From contig CAJNDT010002890.1 in assembly GCA_905221615.1 (NCBI GenBank), forward strand, positions 332,001-396,000: a DNA stretch of 64,000 nt, in the 5' to 3' direction. Positions within the stretch are counted from its first letter, which is position 1. Every line of letters starts with the position of its first letter. This stretch comes from Symbiodinium sp. CCMP2592 (lineage: Eukaryota > Sar > Dinophyceae > Suessiales > Symbiodiniaceae). The position numbers and the translations under genes were made by a program. This document shows positions 30,003-40,346 of this stretch, one piece after another. The notes beneath the pieces were generated by a model, which did not search any database, was not told the origin of the DNA, and saw only the letters and a program-made list of their open reading frames with translations.

Positions 30003-30114
30003 GGTTTAGGGGTTTAGGGTTTAGGGTTATAGGTACCCTAATTGGGATTAAAAGTAATTATAAGCATAGTTACCCTGATTATAACCCTAGTTACTAAGTC
30101 CCATGACCCTTTAA
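30003..30114. mobile_element. fbA2 element with left end replaced by TTTAGGG
   Basis: Three TTTAGGG-type units run into TTATAGGTACCCTAATTGGG, the fbA2 interior. The right arm ACTAAGTCCCATGACCC then TTTAAG is complete. Confidence 0.75.
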
Positions 30115-30193
30115 GTACATCCTGATCTGAAATGTCCTAGACCCGTAGAGCCCCTAAACGCAGAACAACACGACCTTAGCTTCCCTCCTCTCC

Positions 30194-30302
30194 TAGGTTC
30201 CTGAGTGGCCCCTTAACAAAAAGGGCACCCTTTTATTACTACTTGGTTTTGACAAGGGAGCCCAACAAGAAAAAGGGCAAAAGGGTACTACCCAGGAACC
30301 TA
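30194..30302. mobile_element. fbE-like element abutting fbF
   Basis: TAGGTTCCTGAGTGGCC at the left, TACCCAGGAACCTA at the right, inner AAAAAGGGC / GCCCAACAAG core. It ends at the TA where fbF begins. Confidence 0.65.
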
Positions 30303-30413
30303 CAGTAGAAGCCAGACAGTTGGAACATGGCTTTAGGAGGATTTGTGCTGGAATCCCTTATACTTTACCTGAAGGGCATGAGGATACTCATGTTCCAACT
30401 TTCTGGCTTCTAC
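30303..30413. mobile_element. fbF element
   Basis: CAGTAGAAGCCAGACAGTTG and CAACTTTCTGGCTTCTACTT; preceded directly by TA. Confidence 0.85.
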
Positions 30414-30519
30414 TTTGGGTTGAATAATATTCATAATATATAAGCCTTGGATAAAACCTCGCCTCACAGTGCGAGACCGCAGGGTTTTTGTTTCCACAGG
30501 GTTTAGGGTTTGGGGTTTA

Positions 30520-30651
30520 CTTGGAGGGTCGGGGGACGTAGTAAGTAGGTAATAAGTAGAGTTATAAGTACCCTAAAAGGGATCCTAATTGGGGCTATGG
30601 TACTTATAAGTCTCTAGAATAACTAGTTACTAAGTCCCCCGACCCTCCAAG
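30520..30651. mobile_element. fbA element with TA target duplication
   Basis: 132 bp, CTTGGAGGGTCGGGGGA to CCTCCAAG; inserted in a TTTAGGG-rich stretch, TA both sides. Confidence 0.9.
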
Positions 30652-31071
30652 TAGGGGCTTAGGGGTTTAGGGGCTTAGGGGTGCAAGGTTTAGGGGTTGA
30701 GGTTCAGGGCTTAGGGTTGAGGGTTTAGTTTGGGCTTGGGCTTAAAAGGTCGGGTTTTCGGGATGGCTATAGTATAGGGCTGAGATTGAAGTCGTCAGGA
30801 GGACTAGCAGCTGGGAGTCAGCATGTTGGCTAGACATTTCTTGGTCAGGACGCGGAAGTTGCTGTAGGGCGAAACTCAATAACAATAATGCCTTGAAGCC
30901 TCCCTGAACCCTGAACCCCATACCCTAAATTCCAAAGCCTAGACCCTAGTTACATGCTGCCACCGGAAGTGCAACTCGTCGCACCAGCTCGAGAATCTCT
31001 TGGAAGCTCGGGCGACTTAGCACGACGTGTAAGGTTTAGGGTTTAGAGCCCCAAAGAAATCTAGCGTTCTA
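30652..31071. other. Decayed ITS and unique DNA
   Basis: G-rich ITS at 30655-30745; the rest unrecognised. Confidence 0.35.
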
Positions 31072-31184
31072 CAGTAGAAGCCCAAAAGTTTGAAACCCAA
31101 TAGCCTCAATCCTTAAGAGTAATGTATAGGGAAACCCAGCACTATTTGTCCTTAATCCGGTTTCCAACTTTCTAGGGTTTACTG
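31072..31184. mobile_element. fbF element with TA target duplication
   Basis: CAGTAGAAGCCCAAAAGTTT on the left, CCAACTTTCTAGGGTTTACTG on the right arm, TA both sides. Confidence 0.85.
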
Positions 31185-31580
31185 TACGGAGTTCGTAAAG
31201 CTGGGCTTAGGGTTTAGGGATTCAGCTTAATCATGTTAATCTCCTTGCAGAACGAACCGAATCCTAGAACCTAGGCTAAACAGAAAACCAAATGTCATCA
31301 CCCGAAACCCAAAACCGTAACATCATGGCAGACCGAGCAGATATTAAATAGACTTACTATGCCCCCCGAGCTTCAAAGTATCTGCTCACAGTGGTGGCAA
31401 GTGAGAGAGTGCCTCCCGGCCCAAAATCCGGAGCCACCAAACTCTAAAAGCAATATTGAGGGGTCCCTACAACATAAACCCCAGACCCCAAACCCTCAAC
31501 TCAACCCTAAACAGCAAGAGCGACACCGAACTCGATAAGAATGTCCCTAAGCTAAAAACTTCAACACCTAAACCTGATTA

Positions 31581-31709
31581 CTTGGAGCGTCGGGGGACTT
31601 AGAGGTAGGTAATACGTAGACTTACAAGTACCCGAAAAGGGATCTTAATCGGGGGTATGATACTTATATCGAAAGAAGAACAACTGACTAAGTCCTCCGA
31701 CCCTCCAAA
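31581..31709. mobile_element. fbA element
   Basis: CTTGGAGCGTCGGGGGACTT to AGTCCTCCGACCCTCCAA; arms carry several substitutions. Confidence 0.82.
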
Positions 31710-31917
31710 CTAAGTAGGGGGTCCCAGCACCCGTGGCCCGCATCCCTAAATCCTGCACTGGAACCCTAGTCCAGCCAAGAGGGATTCGACAGTTCCCTGC
31801 AAGTTCAATGATATAATCTGCGGTCCCTCAGTACAGGGTTTTCGAGTTTAGGCTCCCTCGGTTTCGGATTTACGGTTTAGGGTCCCTTGGGTTTAGGGTT
31901 TGGGGTTAGGGTTTGCT

Positions 31918-32159
31918 GTGGAAGAGCGCGTAGGCGAAAGAGTTCGCGAGAAGGCTGTGTCGAGTGCACCGTATTATGGCGACGAGCTGTGAAAGCCGAT
32001 CCAAACCCTGAACCCTAAACCCCTAAACCCTAAACCCTAAACCCTAAACCCTAAACCCAAAACTCTGAACCCAAAACTCTGAACCCTAAGCTTCTTCCTT
32101 CTTTCTCTCCCACCCGCGGGCCATATAAGGTGGCCAGGCCAACCAAACATATTGTTTTT
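31918..32159. other. Segment paralogous to 45951-46114, split by ITS
   Basis: GTGGAAGAGCGCGTAGGCGA .. GACGAGCTGTGAAAGCC (31918-31997) and CTTCTTCCTTCTTTCTCTCC .. GGCCAACCAAAC (32091-32149) match the second segment in order. Only this copy has the CCCTAAA block between them. Confidence 0.75.
32003..32088 (-). repeat. Telomeric tract inserted in a duplicated segment
   Basis: CCCTAAA units with AACTCTGAACCC variants; absent from the paralogue at 46038-46055. Confidence 0.85.
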
Positions 32160-32340
32160 GGGCTTAGGGCTTGGGGTTTAGGGTGCTGGGTTCAGGGTTT
32201 AGGGTTCAGGGTTATAAGCCTAAACTCACTTTAGGGGTTCGGGGTTTAGGGTCTACGGTTTAGGGGTTTAGGGTTCAGGGCTTAGGGGTTTGGGGGTTTG
32301 GGTTTGGGGTTTATGGTTTTGGGGTTTATGCGTTCGGGGG
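32160..32340 (+). repeat. Decayed telomeric tract
   Basis: TTTAGGG, TTCAGGG and TTTGGGG units. Confidence 0.8.
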
Positions 32341-32964
32341 TGTGGGATTCGGGTCATGGAGCAACTGCCTTAGTAATTTCATACCTCGACCCTGAACCCA
32401 CGGTTTGGGTGTCAGGGTTTCATGGTTTGGGGGTTTCACCGATGGACTTCTGTAGCTTGCAGTGTGGCAGCTCCGGGCATGAGAGCCGGCGAGAAAAAAA
32501 CTTGGGGTCTAAACCCTCATAAAAAAAATTGAGATCAGCTGCGCACAGAACCCACTGCTTAACGGCTCAGGAGCAGCAACAAGCTAAGGCAACCTGCGAC
32601 CGTCTTTCGTCAGCTAGTCAAAACTAGCCGAAGTTCTGCGTTGCGAACGGTTTAGGGTTTAGGGGTTTAGGGTTTAGGGAACATGAGACCGCGCATGTCT
32701 CAGGGCTTAGGCTTTCTGATGGGGAGGGGATGCCTATAAAAACTTGCACGCATGAGACCGTAAGGTGAGTGGGTCCACCATGCAGCCATACAAAAGGACA
32801 GAGCACTAAGCTTCCCGGAGAGCCCAATACCCCATGATTCAGGAAGACAGCATTATCATAATATGCCCCAAACCCGAAAAACCCTAAAACCCCAAACCTA
32901 CACCGCCTAAAAGCCTAAACCTGTTAATCCTAGACCGAAAACCCTTTGTAATTGAAGGTATTTT

Positions 32965-33077
32965 CTTGGCTGACTTCTGAACCCCTCCCAAAAGTTGAAC
33001 TTTTCGCCTCCTTATTATGGCTCATTATGGAAACCCAAGAAGTTGAAGTCCTAAGAGCCAACCAGAAGAACGCCAAG
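32965..33077. mobile_element. fbJ element, copy 2
   Basis: CTTGGCTGACTTCTGAACCC to CCAGAAGAACGCCAAG. Confidence 0.85.
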
Positions 33078-33179
33078 AAACCCTAAACCTTGAGCCCAAT
33101 AGGCCCCTGAAAGAGCCGTCTAAGGGTAGCCTGCTAGATCCCTATAGATCCCTTACAAAGCCCCTTAAAGGTAGCCTTA

Positions 33180-33299
33180 CTTAAAGGGTCATGGGACTTA
33201 GTAACTAGGGTTATAATTAGGGTAACTATACTTATAATGACTTATAACCCCAATAACGGTATTTATAACCCTACTTACTACGTCCCATGATCCTCCAAG
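33180..33299. mobile_element. fbA2 element flanked by X on both sides, TA target duplication
   Basis: CTTAAAGGGTCATGGGACTT to CCCATGATCCTCCAAG, TA both sides. X units lie at 33120-33175 and 33335-33395. With the right-hand X it is an inverted paralogue of 16135-16330. Confidence 0.85.
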
Positions 33300-33467
33300 T
33301 AGGCCCTCAACCCTAAACTAAACCCTAAAGATCCCTTTAAGGAGCCCCTATAGATCCCTTTAAGGGGCCCTTTAAGAACCCTTACTAAGTCGACTGATGA
33401 AAGGATATTGGGCTCTCCGGGTCCTTCAGTTCTCCGCCCGGCGTGTGGGGGATCCTCGGCTTCTTGG

Positions 33468-33805
33468 TTTAGGGCTTTAAGGGTTTAGGGTTTAGGGTTT
33501 TTAGGGGTTTAGGATTTAGGGTTTAGGGTTTAGGGTTTTTAAGGGGTTTAGGATTTAGGGTTTGGGGTTTAGGGGTTTTAGGGTTTAGGGCTTTAAGGGT
33601 TTGGGGTTTAGGGGTTTTAAGGGTTTAGGGCTTTAAGGGTTTAAGGCTTAAGGATTTAGGGTTTGGGGGTTTTAGGGCTTTAGGGGGTTAGAGGTTTAGG
33701 GGTTTAGGGGTATAGGGTATGGGGGTTAAGGGTTTAGGGCTAAAGAGGAGAAGGGTTTAGGGGTTTAGGGGTTCAGGGGTTCAGGGGTTTGGGCTTTGGG
33801 GTTTA
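33468..33805 (+). repeat. Long decayed telomeric block
   Basis: TTTAGGG, TTTTTAGGGG, CTTTAAGGG and related variants over about 340 bp. Confidence 0.85.
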
Positions 33806-33813
33806 AGGGTCTA

Positions 33814-33922
33814 CTTGGAGGGTGGGGGGGTTTAGAGGTAGATAATAAGTAAACCTATCAATACCCTGAAGAGGATCCAATCTGCTGCATAAACTACTTA
33901 CTACATCCTGTGACCCTCCAAG
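33814..33922. mobile_element. fbA element, core shortened
   Basis: CTTGGAGGGTGGGGGGGTTT to CTACATCCTGTGACCC then TCCAAG; TA both sides, about 20 bp shorter than the reference. Confidence 0.8.
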
Positions 33923-34062
33923 TAGGGTTTAGGGTTGTACAGTACTGTACAGGAGCGCCATAAACGTAATGTTGAAAGGATGCTAATTATGCGTAATGCT
34001 ACTGTCATATGAGCGCTCCAGAAACCCCAATGAACCTCAACTACCGAATGATCCTTAGCCTC

Positions 34063-34086
34063 TGTGTGTGTGTGTGTGTGTATATG
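34063..34086 (+). repeat. (TG)n microsatellite
   Basis: GTGTGT run followed by TATATGTGCG. Confidence 0.9.
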
Positions 34087-34373
34087 TGCGTCGATATAAA
34101 TATATACATCTCTCTCTCTATACACATGCGTGATTTGAAGTAAACTCCTTGATCAAGGGAACCACAACAGCCTGAACAGCTAGAAAAGAGGGTTTGGGGT
34201 ATAGAATTTTCATAGGAACTAAAAGGGGAGAGTATTGCTCAGCATTCCCAGCTCTATATTACTTCGGCTCTGACGATTGAGGTTGACGCTGTGGAAATTA
34301 GGGTTTGTACTCCCTGGCATAAAGGACTGAGATGGAAGACACACAGGTCGAGTTCGGGTTTAGGGTTTAGGGT

Positions 34374-34745
34374 TCAAGTTTGGGATAGTCTTAAAAATTG
34401 AAAAGTTGAATGTTCGTTTATTTCTTGAGTTTTATGGTCCCTGATGCACTCTGCGCAGGCGCAGTTCAAATGTCCTTGCTTGACTCGGCTGCACAATCCT
34501 TCTCCACACCATATACAGGGCTGTCCACAGAGTCTTTCAACGAACGTCGTCACCCCTTGAGTTCTCCTTGTTGGCCTATCTTGGGGGTGGCATTTCCAGC
34601 AGGATCTAAATCCCCAGGCCTCTTCTGAAGAAGCACGAAGGAATCGTTGCTGGTCTTCGGACAAGTCCGTCATCTCTCTCAACAAATCCAAATCGCACCC
34701 GCCATCATACTTGCACAAGTTGCGTGCCACAGAGCTGACGGCCAC
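34374..34745 (-). pseudogene. Cys-rich coding-like fragment, unknown
   Basis: A reverse frame of about 120 codons in a unique patch. It has paired cysteines (CWKCHP, then LCGQPCIWCGEGLC and CACAEC) spaced like a zinc-binding module. The frame begins with GTG and has an in-frame stop just upstream, so the true 5' end or a splice site is unknown. It may be an exon or relic; I cannot name a family. Confidence 0.35.
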
Positions 34746-34847
34746 GTTACCCAGCTATGACAAACAGATGGTCTCGGGCTTGAATATCCCAGTCCAGCTG
34801 TGTATAGGGGATGCACAGCTACTTCCTGCGGCTTCCATTATACATAC

Positions 34848-34868
34848 ATATATATATATATACACACA
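34848..34868 (+). repeat. (TA)n microsatellite
   Basis: Short TATATA run. Confidence 0.85.
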
Positions 34869-35079
34869 ACCAGCTTCAACTGCAAAACCATAAGGTTCGC
34901 AAGATTAAACAACACATCCACAATAAGATGTAGCAAAGCTCATGGGGCCAGGAAATGGGACATATTGTGAGGACATCTCCCGGGCCCGCTGTCTAATCCC
35001 AAGAAACGAAAACTAAACCACAGACCGTCAACCCTAAATTGGCCCTAAATCCTTAAGCCTCAACCTTCCTGCCTGAGCC

Positions 35080-35275
35080 CTGAACCCCTAAACCCTAAAC
35101 CCTAAGCCCTGAACCCTAAACCCTAAACCCTAAACCCTAAACCCTAAACCCTAAGCCCTGAACCCTAAACCCTAAACCCTAAACCCTAAGCCCTGAACCC
35201 TAAACCCTAAACCCTAAGCCCTGAACCATCAGTCCCAAACTGAGCCCTAAACCCTAAACCTCGCACTCCAAATCC
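35080..35275 (-). repeat. Telomeric tract with higher-order pattern
   Basis: Runs of CCCTAAA punctuated by CCCTAAGCCCTGAA four times at irregular intervals (35107, 35152, 35187, 35215), suggesting block duplication. Confidence 0.88.
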
Positions 35276-35442
35276 TGAACCCCGAACCCTAGACTCAAAA
35301 GGATCCGAAACGGCGCATAGCCCAACACTCAAGCCGGAAACTCTGAAGCCCTAAAACGCCCTCAACGGTCGATCCGAGATTCATTGAAGCTCATGTAGAA
35401 ACTTGCAGCGTTCCCCGAAGGGGCAAGCTCCTCGGAAGGCAA

Positions 35443-35543
35443 CTGTTGATGGACAAAATCCTGCATTACTCATTATAAGGAATATACCGTAGTTGCCATA
35501 GTTTAGAGTCCTCAGGGTCATGCAGGATTTTGTCCATCAACAG
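35443..35543. mobile_element. fbD-variant fold-back element
   Basis: CTGTTGATGGACAAAATCCT and AGGATTTTGTCCATCAACAG are perfect inverted repeats of 20 bp. The core (CATTACTCATTATAAGGAAT) is fbD. Confidence 0.88.
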
Positions 35544-35732
35544 CAAAGGCAGCTTTTTGTGAGAGGATGGGGAGGGGTGTTCGAGTTCCTCGTTCCGTTG
35601 ATCGGCACTACAGAACGGGTTTCGGGTTTAGGTTCCTTTAAGAAGCTACTACAAAGGTTACGAGAAGGTTTTTAGGGTTTACAGTTGCTTTGAAGAGCAG
35701 AACTACAAGAGCTACAATAACGGTGTATAGGG

Positions 35733-35830
35733 AACTCCAGAAAGTTGGAATATGGATTAATGGTAGGATCCCTTATAATTTACCTTAAAGGGGTTACGAT
35801 AATGATATTCCAACTTTCTGGCTTCTACTG
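35733..35830. mobile_element. fbF element
   Basis: ACTCCAGAAAGTTGGAATAT to ATATTCCAACTTTCTGGCTT then CTACTG, TA after. Confidence 0.82.
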
Positions 35831-35839
35831 TATAGGGTT

Positions 35840-36480
35840 TGGGGTTTGAGGATGCTTAGGGTTCGCAACGGTAGTTCGTGTTTTGGGCACGCAGCACCTT
35901 AGCACCCTGATCGCATTTGCCAACAAACTCTGAACCCTACTCGGTTTACAAGCATATGCCCCTGTAACAGGCTGGATTCTAACCCCGCACCCCTACATAG
36001 CCCCTCCTCCCCCAAGTCCGAACCCAACTTCGTGTTTAAGGTCCTGGCTTAATTAGAGTTGAGGGGCTTAGGGCTTGTTTCCTGAATCTTACACCCTAAA
36101 CCCTCCAGTCCTTGCTGCTTGAAATGCCTGCAAATCTGTGCTTGGTGGTAGGCCCTTTCCGGCACAGCTCCTGCATCGCGCAGAGACCTTGGAGTAAAAC
36201 AACATACGAGGCTTGATGATAAGAATAGTGCTTGGGGGTCGAGTACGGCTACAAATCGTCAAGTAGGCCTTGAGCTCAAGCCAAGAAAGACCCGTTAAGG
36301 GCACCCGCAGCCTTAGCGAATCTTGAGTTTCAGATCAACAGATTTTCGCGAGTAGCTCCTTTAGGAGTTCTTTTGAGGGATACAGAAAGGGCATCATATA
36401 GGGCCCTGCAAGATTAAACCAGAGCTTTGGTGTATTTTTACTAGAGCTATACTGAAGACGATGAGGAAACGTTATTACTA
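35840..36480. other. Unique stretch
   Basis: A reverse 71-codon frame at 36089-36304 has no recognisable domain. No repeat element seen. Confidence 0.3.
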
Positions 36481-36484
36481 GTTA

Positions 36485-36545
36485 TTCCGACCCCTAAACC
36501 CTAAGCCCTAAACCCTAAAGCCCTAAACCATCCTAAACCCTAAAC
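36485..36545 (-). repeat. Short telomeric tract
   Basis: CCCTAAA, CCCTAAG units. Confidence 0.8.
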
Positions 36546-37313
36546 CGTCAGTATCGCAACCTCGGCTGTGCTTATGGAGATGGCCATTTCCGAAGTCGTA
36601 GGCGAGACGACTCGACGTTCATGGGACTGCCCAGGCCCTAGCAAGATGTCTAACTCTGAGGCTCTAAGACCTCATATATTAAGGCTTTTGGGCCCAAAGA
36701 CCATACTACATGGGGCTTGTGGGCCATTTTGAGCCTTAGGGTAACAAGATGTGACAGACTTGAGTAACATCATGCTCATGTGTATTGTATTGAATTGTGT
36801 GGTCTTCCTTCATAGCTACTATTGTCTTGTGCAAATACATACCGCAAACAACTAAGAGAATAAACACATGAAATAAACAAATAAATGACCAGATAGGTAA
36901 ATATGCCAATCGCCAATTACATGAATAAAGGAACAAATACATGAATCAAAAGACAGATGAACTCATAAGTAAGTGAATAAGAACTGAACGATTGAATGTG
37001 TGTATTAATGTGTATATATATATACATAATATGTGTGTGTGACAAATGTACCCTAAGGTATTGTACGACTATGTATGTATATGTGGTGTAAGACGGTTTA
37101 TGTTAAAACTGTTAGCGTCTTTTTAGCCAGGGCGATTTAGTGACAAACCCCCAGTTCACACCGTAATCGTTACTTGTCTATAAACAGACGTCCAAGACGA
37201 CTCTGGGATTTAGAGTTTCGGGTCTATGGTTTAGGGTTATTTGTTTAGAGTATCTGATCTTGAACACCTGTAGAACCAGCTAAAATCATAGACCGATGTC
37301 AGACCAAGGTCAA
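36546..37313. other. Unique, AT-richer stretch
   Basis: Contains AAATAAACAAATAAATGA-type low-complexity at 36865-36975 and a small (TA)n at 37012-37026. No gene recognised. Confidence 0.35.
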
Positions 37314-37445
37314 CTTGGAGGGTCGGGGGACTTAGTAAGTAGTTATTCTAAAGACTTATAAGTACCATAACCCAAATTAGGGTCCCCTTTGGGGTACTTA
37401 TAAGTCTACTTACTACCTACTTACTAAGTCCCCCGACCCTCCAAG
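37314..37445. mobile_element. fbA element, full length
   Basis: CTTGGAGGGTCGGGGGA to TCCCCCGACCCTCCAAG, 132 bp; near-perfect arms. The flanks are not TA/TA (left CAA, right AAG). Confidence 0.88.
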
Positions 37446-37521
37446 AAGGGGTCTAGCTTCTGGGTACGAAAGAGACTAGGAGGACATCTTCAAATCATCC
37501 TCCGGAGTGGGATTGCAATCG

Positions 37522-37580
37522 CCTAAACCCTAAACCCCTAAACCCCTGAACCCCTAAATCCTAAACCCTAAACCCTAAAC
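37522..37580 (-). repeat. Telomeric tract
   Basis: CCCTAAA and CCCCTAAA units. Confidence 0.88.
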
Positions 37581-37856
37581 CACAAGAATGCTCCATCTTG
37601 GGGTCTGTATTCGAGTCCCATATTCTCTTGAAGTCCCATGTGGCGCACCCCGCTTGATAGCTCATGAGGCTTAGGAATTATACATTTGGGGTTCAGGGTT
37701 TCGGGTGTAGGATGAAGGTTCTAGGGGCTAGGCACGGTTGGTAGGTCGATTACATGTCCAGTATGAAGTACCCTCATTGGGGTTATCCTACAGACACCCC
37801 TACTCAGAACGCACTTGCTAAGTGACCTCAGCCTGTGAGGTACACTACTAGTAATA

Positions 37857-37972
37857 CTGTTGATGATAAACATCCTGCATTACCTTAAGGAACCCGAAAT
37901 TATGGCAATCAATTATGATATATTACGGTATCATCCTTTTTAAGGGTAATGCATGGTTTATATCATCAACCG
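37857..37972. mobile_element. fbD element with TA target duplication
   Basis: CTGTTGATGATAAACATCCT to TTTATATCATCAACCG, TA both sides; the core is longer than usual, with an extra GATATATTACG piece. Confidence 0.85.
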
Positions 37973-38077
37973 TAGCAATATTGGCTAGGGTCGGCAATTA
38001 AGGCCGCCTGGTATGTGAGCCTGCTTCAACTTTACATGATGCGACACCCAACACAAATGCCTGTCACCCTGCCAAGA

Positions 38078-38177
38078 CTTAGTTGCTGAGTTCATAAGCC
38101 CCCAAGAGTGTACACTTTTAGTTTTATACTGGGTAATTATCCCAACAAGTGTAAAGTGCATCCACTCAGCTACTAAG
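38078..38177. mobile_element. fbP element, copy 1
   Basis: CTTAGTTGCTGAGTTCAT on the left and ATCCACTCAGCTACTAAG on the right; inner GTGTACACTTTTAG / GTGTAAAGTGC pair. Confidence 0.75.
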
Positions 38178-38490
38178 ACTACCCATGGACCTCGTAGCAA
38201 ACCCAAAACCGGCCCAAAACCCCTAAAGCCCCCAAACCCTAATCCCAAAATCCCCAAACCTTACGACTTTACCAAGCCCTAAAACCCTTAAACCGTCAAA
38301 CCCTCAACCTTTAACCGTGACCCTAGACCCTAAACCTAAAGCCTCGGGCGCCGACGTGAAAGAGTCTCCTCTGGCTGTTCTTCTCCGCGGGACATCTCTA
38401 CCTGGACGGCTCTGACCAAAGTCCCGAAAAAAAGCCATGCCTTTCAAGGCTTAGGATTTGAAGGCCAGGGTTACAACTTACGATTCTGGA

Positions 38491-38597
38491 TGTGGGAGTT
38501 TCCGAAAATAGGGGATCCTAATCTAGTACCCTAAATACTAGGATCCTTACTATAAGGACCCCAGAATGAGATACCCCTAATTTTCGGAACCTTCCAT
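38491..38597. mobile_element. fbC element
   Basis: GTGGGAGTTTCCGAAAATAG to AATTTTCGGAACCTTCCA; core CCTAAATACTAGGATCC. Confidence 0.82.
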
Positions 38598-38681
38598 TTA
38601 GGGTTTGGGGTTTTAGGGGCCCCTTGGGGGCTGATTAACATAGACCTCTGATGGACAAACCCACTTTCTTTAAGGGCCCTA

Positions 38682-38813
38682 CTTGGAGGGTCGCGGGACT
38701 TAGTAAGTAGGTAGTAAGTAGACTTATAAGTACCCTAAAAGGGACCCCAATTGGGGTTATGGTACTTATAAGACCCTAAAATAAGCAGTTACTAAGTCCC
38801 CCGACCCTCCAAG
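38682..38813. mobile_element. fbA element with TA target duplication
   Basis: 132 bp, CTTGGAGGGTCGCGGGA to CCTCCAAG; TA both sides. Confidence 0.9.
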
Positions 38814-39122
38814 TAATGCTAGGGTCCCGATTAGATTCCTGAAATGGGGAGGGCGGTTGATGAATCAGGGGTCTCTGTTACTTGCATCTCTTTTTTCAGC
38901 CGATACCCCGATTTAGAACGCACCCTGGACTCCAAAAGGTCCTAAGAGTACAAGTCATGATTAGGAACTTTTAGGGTTTAGGGTCTGCGGTTTAGGGCCT
39001 AGGAGGTGTACTGCTTGCATTCAGCGTTCACTTATCCCTGACTTATTTGTGACTTGTTGGGTTTAGGGTTGCGACGCTTTGAATACTCTAACCGTATGTT
39101 AGTGTGCAGGACTTGCGTTGTA

Positions 39123-39223
39123 CTGTTGATGATAAAAACCCTGCATTACCTTAAGTACCCGAAACTATGGGAATTATGGTGTATTCCTTATAATGGGTCA
39201 TGCAGGATTTATATCATCAACCG
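39123..39223. mobile_element. fbD element with TA target duplication
   Basis: CTGTTGATGATAAAAACCCT to GATTTATATCATCAACCG, TA both sides. Confidence 0.88.
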
Positions 39224-39319
39224 TATTTTACTGTTCAGGGTTGTATGCAGGGTTTAGAAGTTTGGCGTCCTTGTCTGTAGTAGGCCGGTCTTTGGGCAAC
39301 GCATTGTCGGGCTCTGCTA

Positions 39320-39438
39320 CCCAGATTTTGCAAAATCCCTTAATTAAGGAATATACCATAAACATCCATAAACTATAGTAGGATCCCTAGTGTGATTTAA
39401 GGTATATTCCTGAATTCAGGGATTTTGGAAGCTCTGGG
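39320..39438. mobile_element. fbG-type element with TA target duplication
   Basis: CCCAGATTTTGCAAAATCCC at the left, GGGATTTTGGAAGCTCTGGG at the right, TA both sides. AAGGAATATACC / GGTATATTCC stem. Confidence 0.82.
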
Positions 39439-39514
39439 TAGGGTTTAAGGTTTAGTGTTGACCTCGTAAGGCTGGGCAGAGTTCGCGGAGAGCTTCTGGG
39501 AGAGAGAGTGCTTG

Positions 39515-39627
39515 CCCAGAGCTTCCGAAACCCCTCAATTAAGGAATATACCTCAAATCTTATTCGGGATCCTACTATAACTTAAAGGTATATTCCTTCA
39601 TTAAAAGAGGATTTTGGAAGGTCTGGG
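39515..39627. mobile_element. fbG-type element
   Basis: CCCAGAGCTTCCGAAACCCC to GAGGATTTTGGAAGGTCTGGG arm; 76 bp after its relative at 39320. Confidence 0.8.
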
Positions 39628-39712
39628 TGACCCAGAAAACAACGATTTGACCCCCAAACTCATATGTCCGAACACGTGATGACCAGAAGACCTGAAAGTT
39701 GCTAGGATGTTG

Positions 39713-39749
39713 GTACATGGCCCAGGACAACAGGGGTTCAACATCCTAA
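39713..39749. repeat. Small palindrome
   Basis: AGGATGTTG and CAACATCCT flank GTACATGGCCC; isolated, possibly part of a decayed fold-back. Confidence 0.4.
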
Positions 39750-39984
39750 GAAGTAAGTTCCGTAGAATTTCGGTATGTTTTGCCTGGGAGGTTCGAAGCG
39801 TTAGGCAACAGGAAGCAGTTTAGTTAGGGTTGTAAGGTTGAGGGATCGACGTGTTTAGTGGCTTGGGGTGTATGGCCTAAAAAGCAGGACTTCACGGCAT
39901 AGGGTTCAGGGTCTTGCCGTTCCTAAAGCGCAAAAACTTTCATTTCTTGAGGAGTTTGGTTGGGCTGAATGTGTGGAGTCTACC

Positions 39985-40060
39985 AAAACCCTAAACCCTA
40001 AACCACCCTAAACCCTAAGCCCTAAACCACCCTAAACCCTAAACCACCCCAAACCCTGAA
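39985..40060 (-). repeat. Telomeric tract with CCACCC spacers
   Basis: CCCTAAACCA repeated with CCCTAAA. Confidence 0.8.
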
Positions 40061-40124
40061 CCCTCCAAATGCCTGCTTGCTTACCCAAGGACATGGCTAG
40101 GCTCTTATCAAAACAAAAAGGGGA

Positions 40125-40346
40125 ATGACAGATATAGGGTTTCCCTACGGTTCCGGCGTTATGGCCACCAGTTATGACCAAGATGCGCCACGGCTTTTCG
40201 TATCCAGCCTTCAACAGGCAAGAACACGGTTTGAAACAGAGTGGGTTCCGGCATTGGGTATGCTGGGTCTGGGTAAAGGCGGCACGGTTGATGGGCTTCA
40301 GTATTTAGGAGCAGAGCATATTTTGCGGTACTGGGAAATAAGGTGA
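40125..40346 (+). pseudogene. Coding-like fragment, unknown
   Basis: A 73-codon ATG-started frame in a unique patch directly after a CCCTAAA tract. It has balanced amino-acid use, including a Gly-rich turn (GLGKGGTVDG). No family recognised. Overlapping reverse frames are also open, so the evidence for coding is weak. Confidence 0.25.

Larger units (their letters stand above)
32814..33421. mobile_element. fbN shell holding ITS, fbJ, X, fbA2 and X
   Basis: CCCGGAGAGCCCAATACC at the left and GGATATTGGGCTCTCCGGG at the right form an 18-of-19 TIR 608 bp apart; other fbN copies are about 50-105 bp. The interior holds decayed CCCTAAA, fbJ (32965-33077), X, fbA2 (33180-33299) and X again. Interpreted as one fbN opened by successive insertions. 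Confidence 0.65.

Noticed and set aside
37700..37850. Another fbA element
   Set aside because: Some core-like words (GAAGTACCCTCATTGGGGTT) are present, but neither arm can be aligned convincingly.
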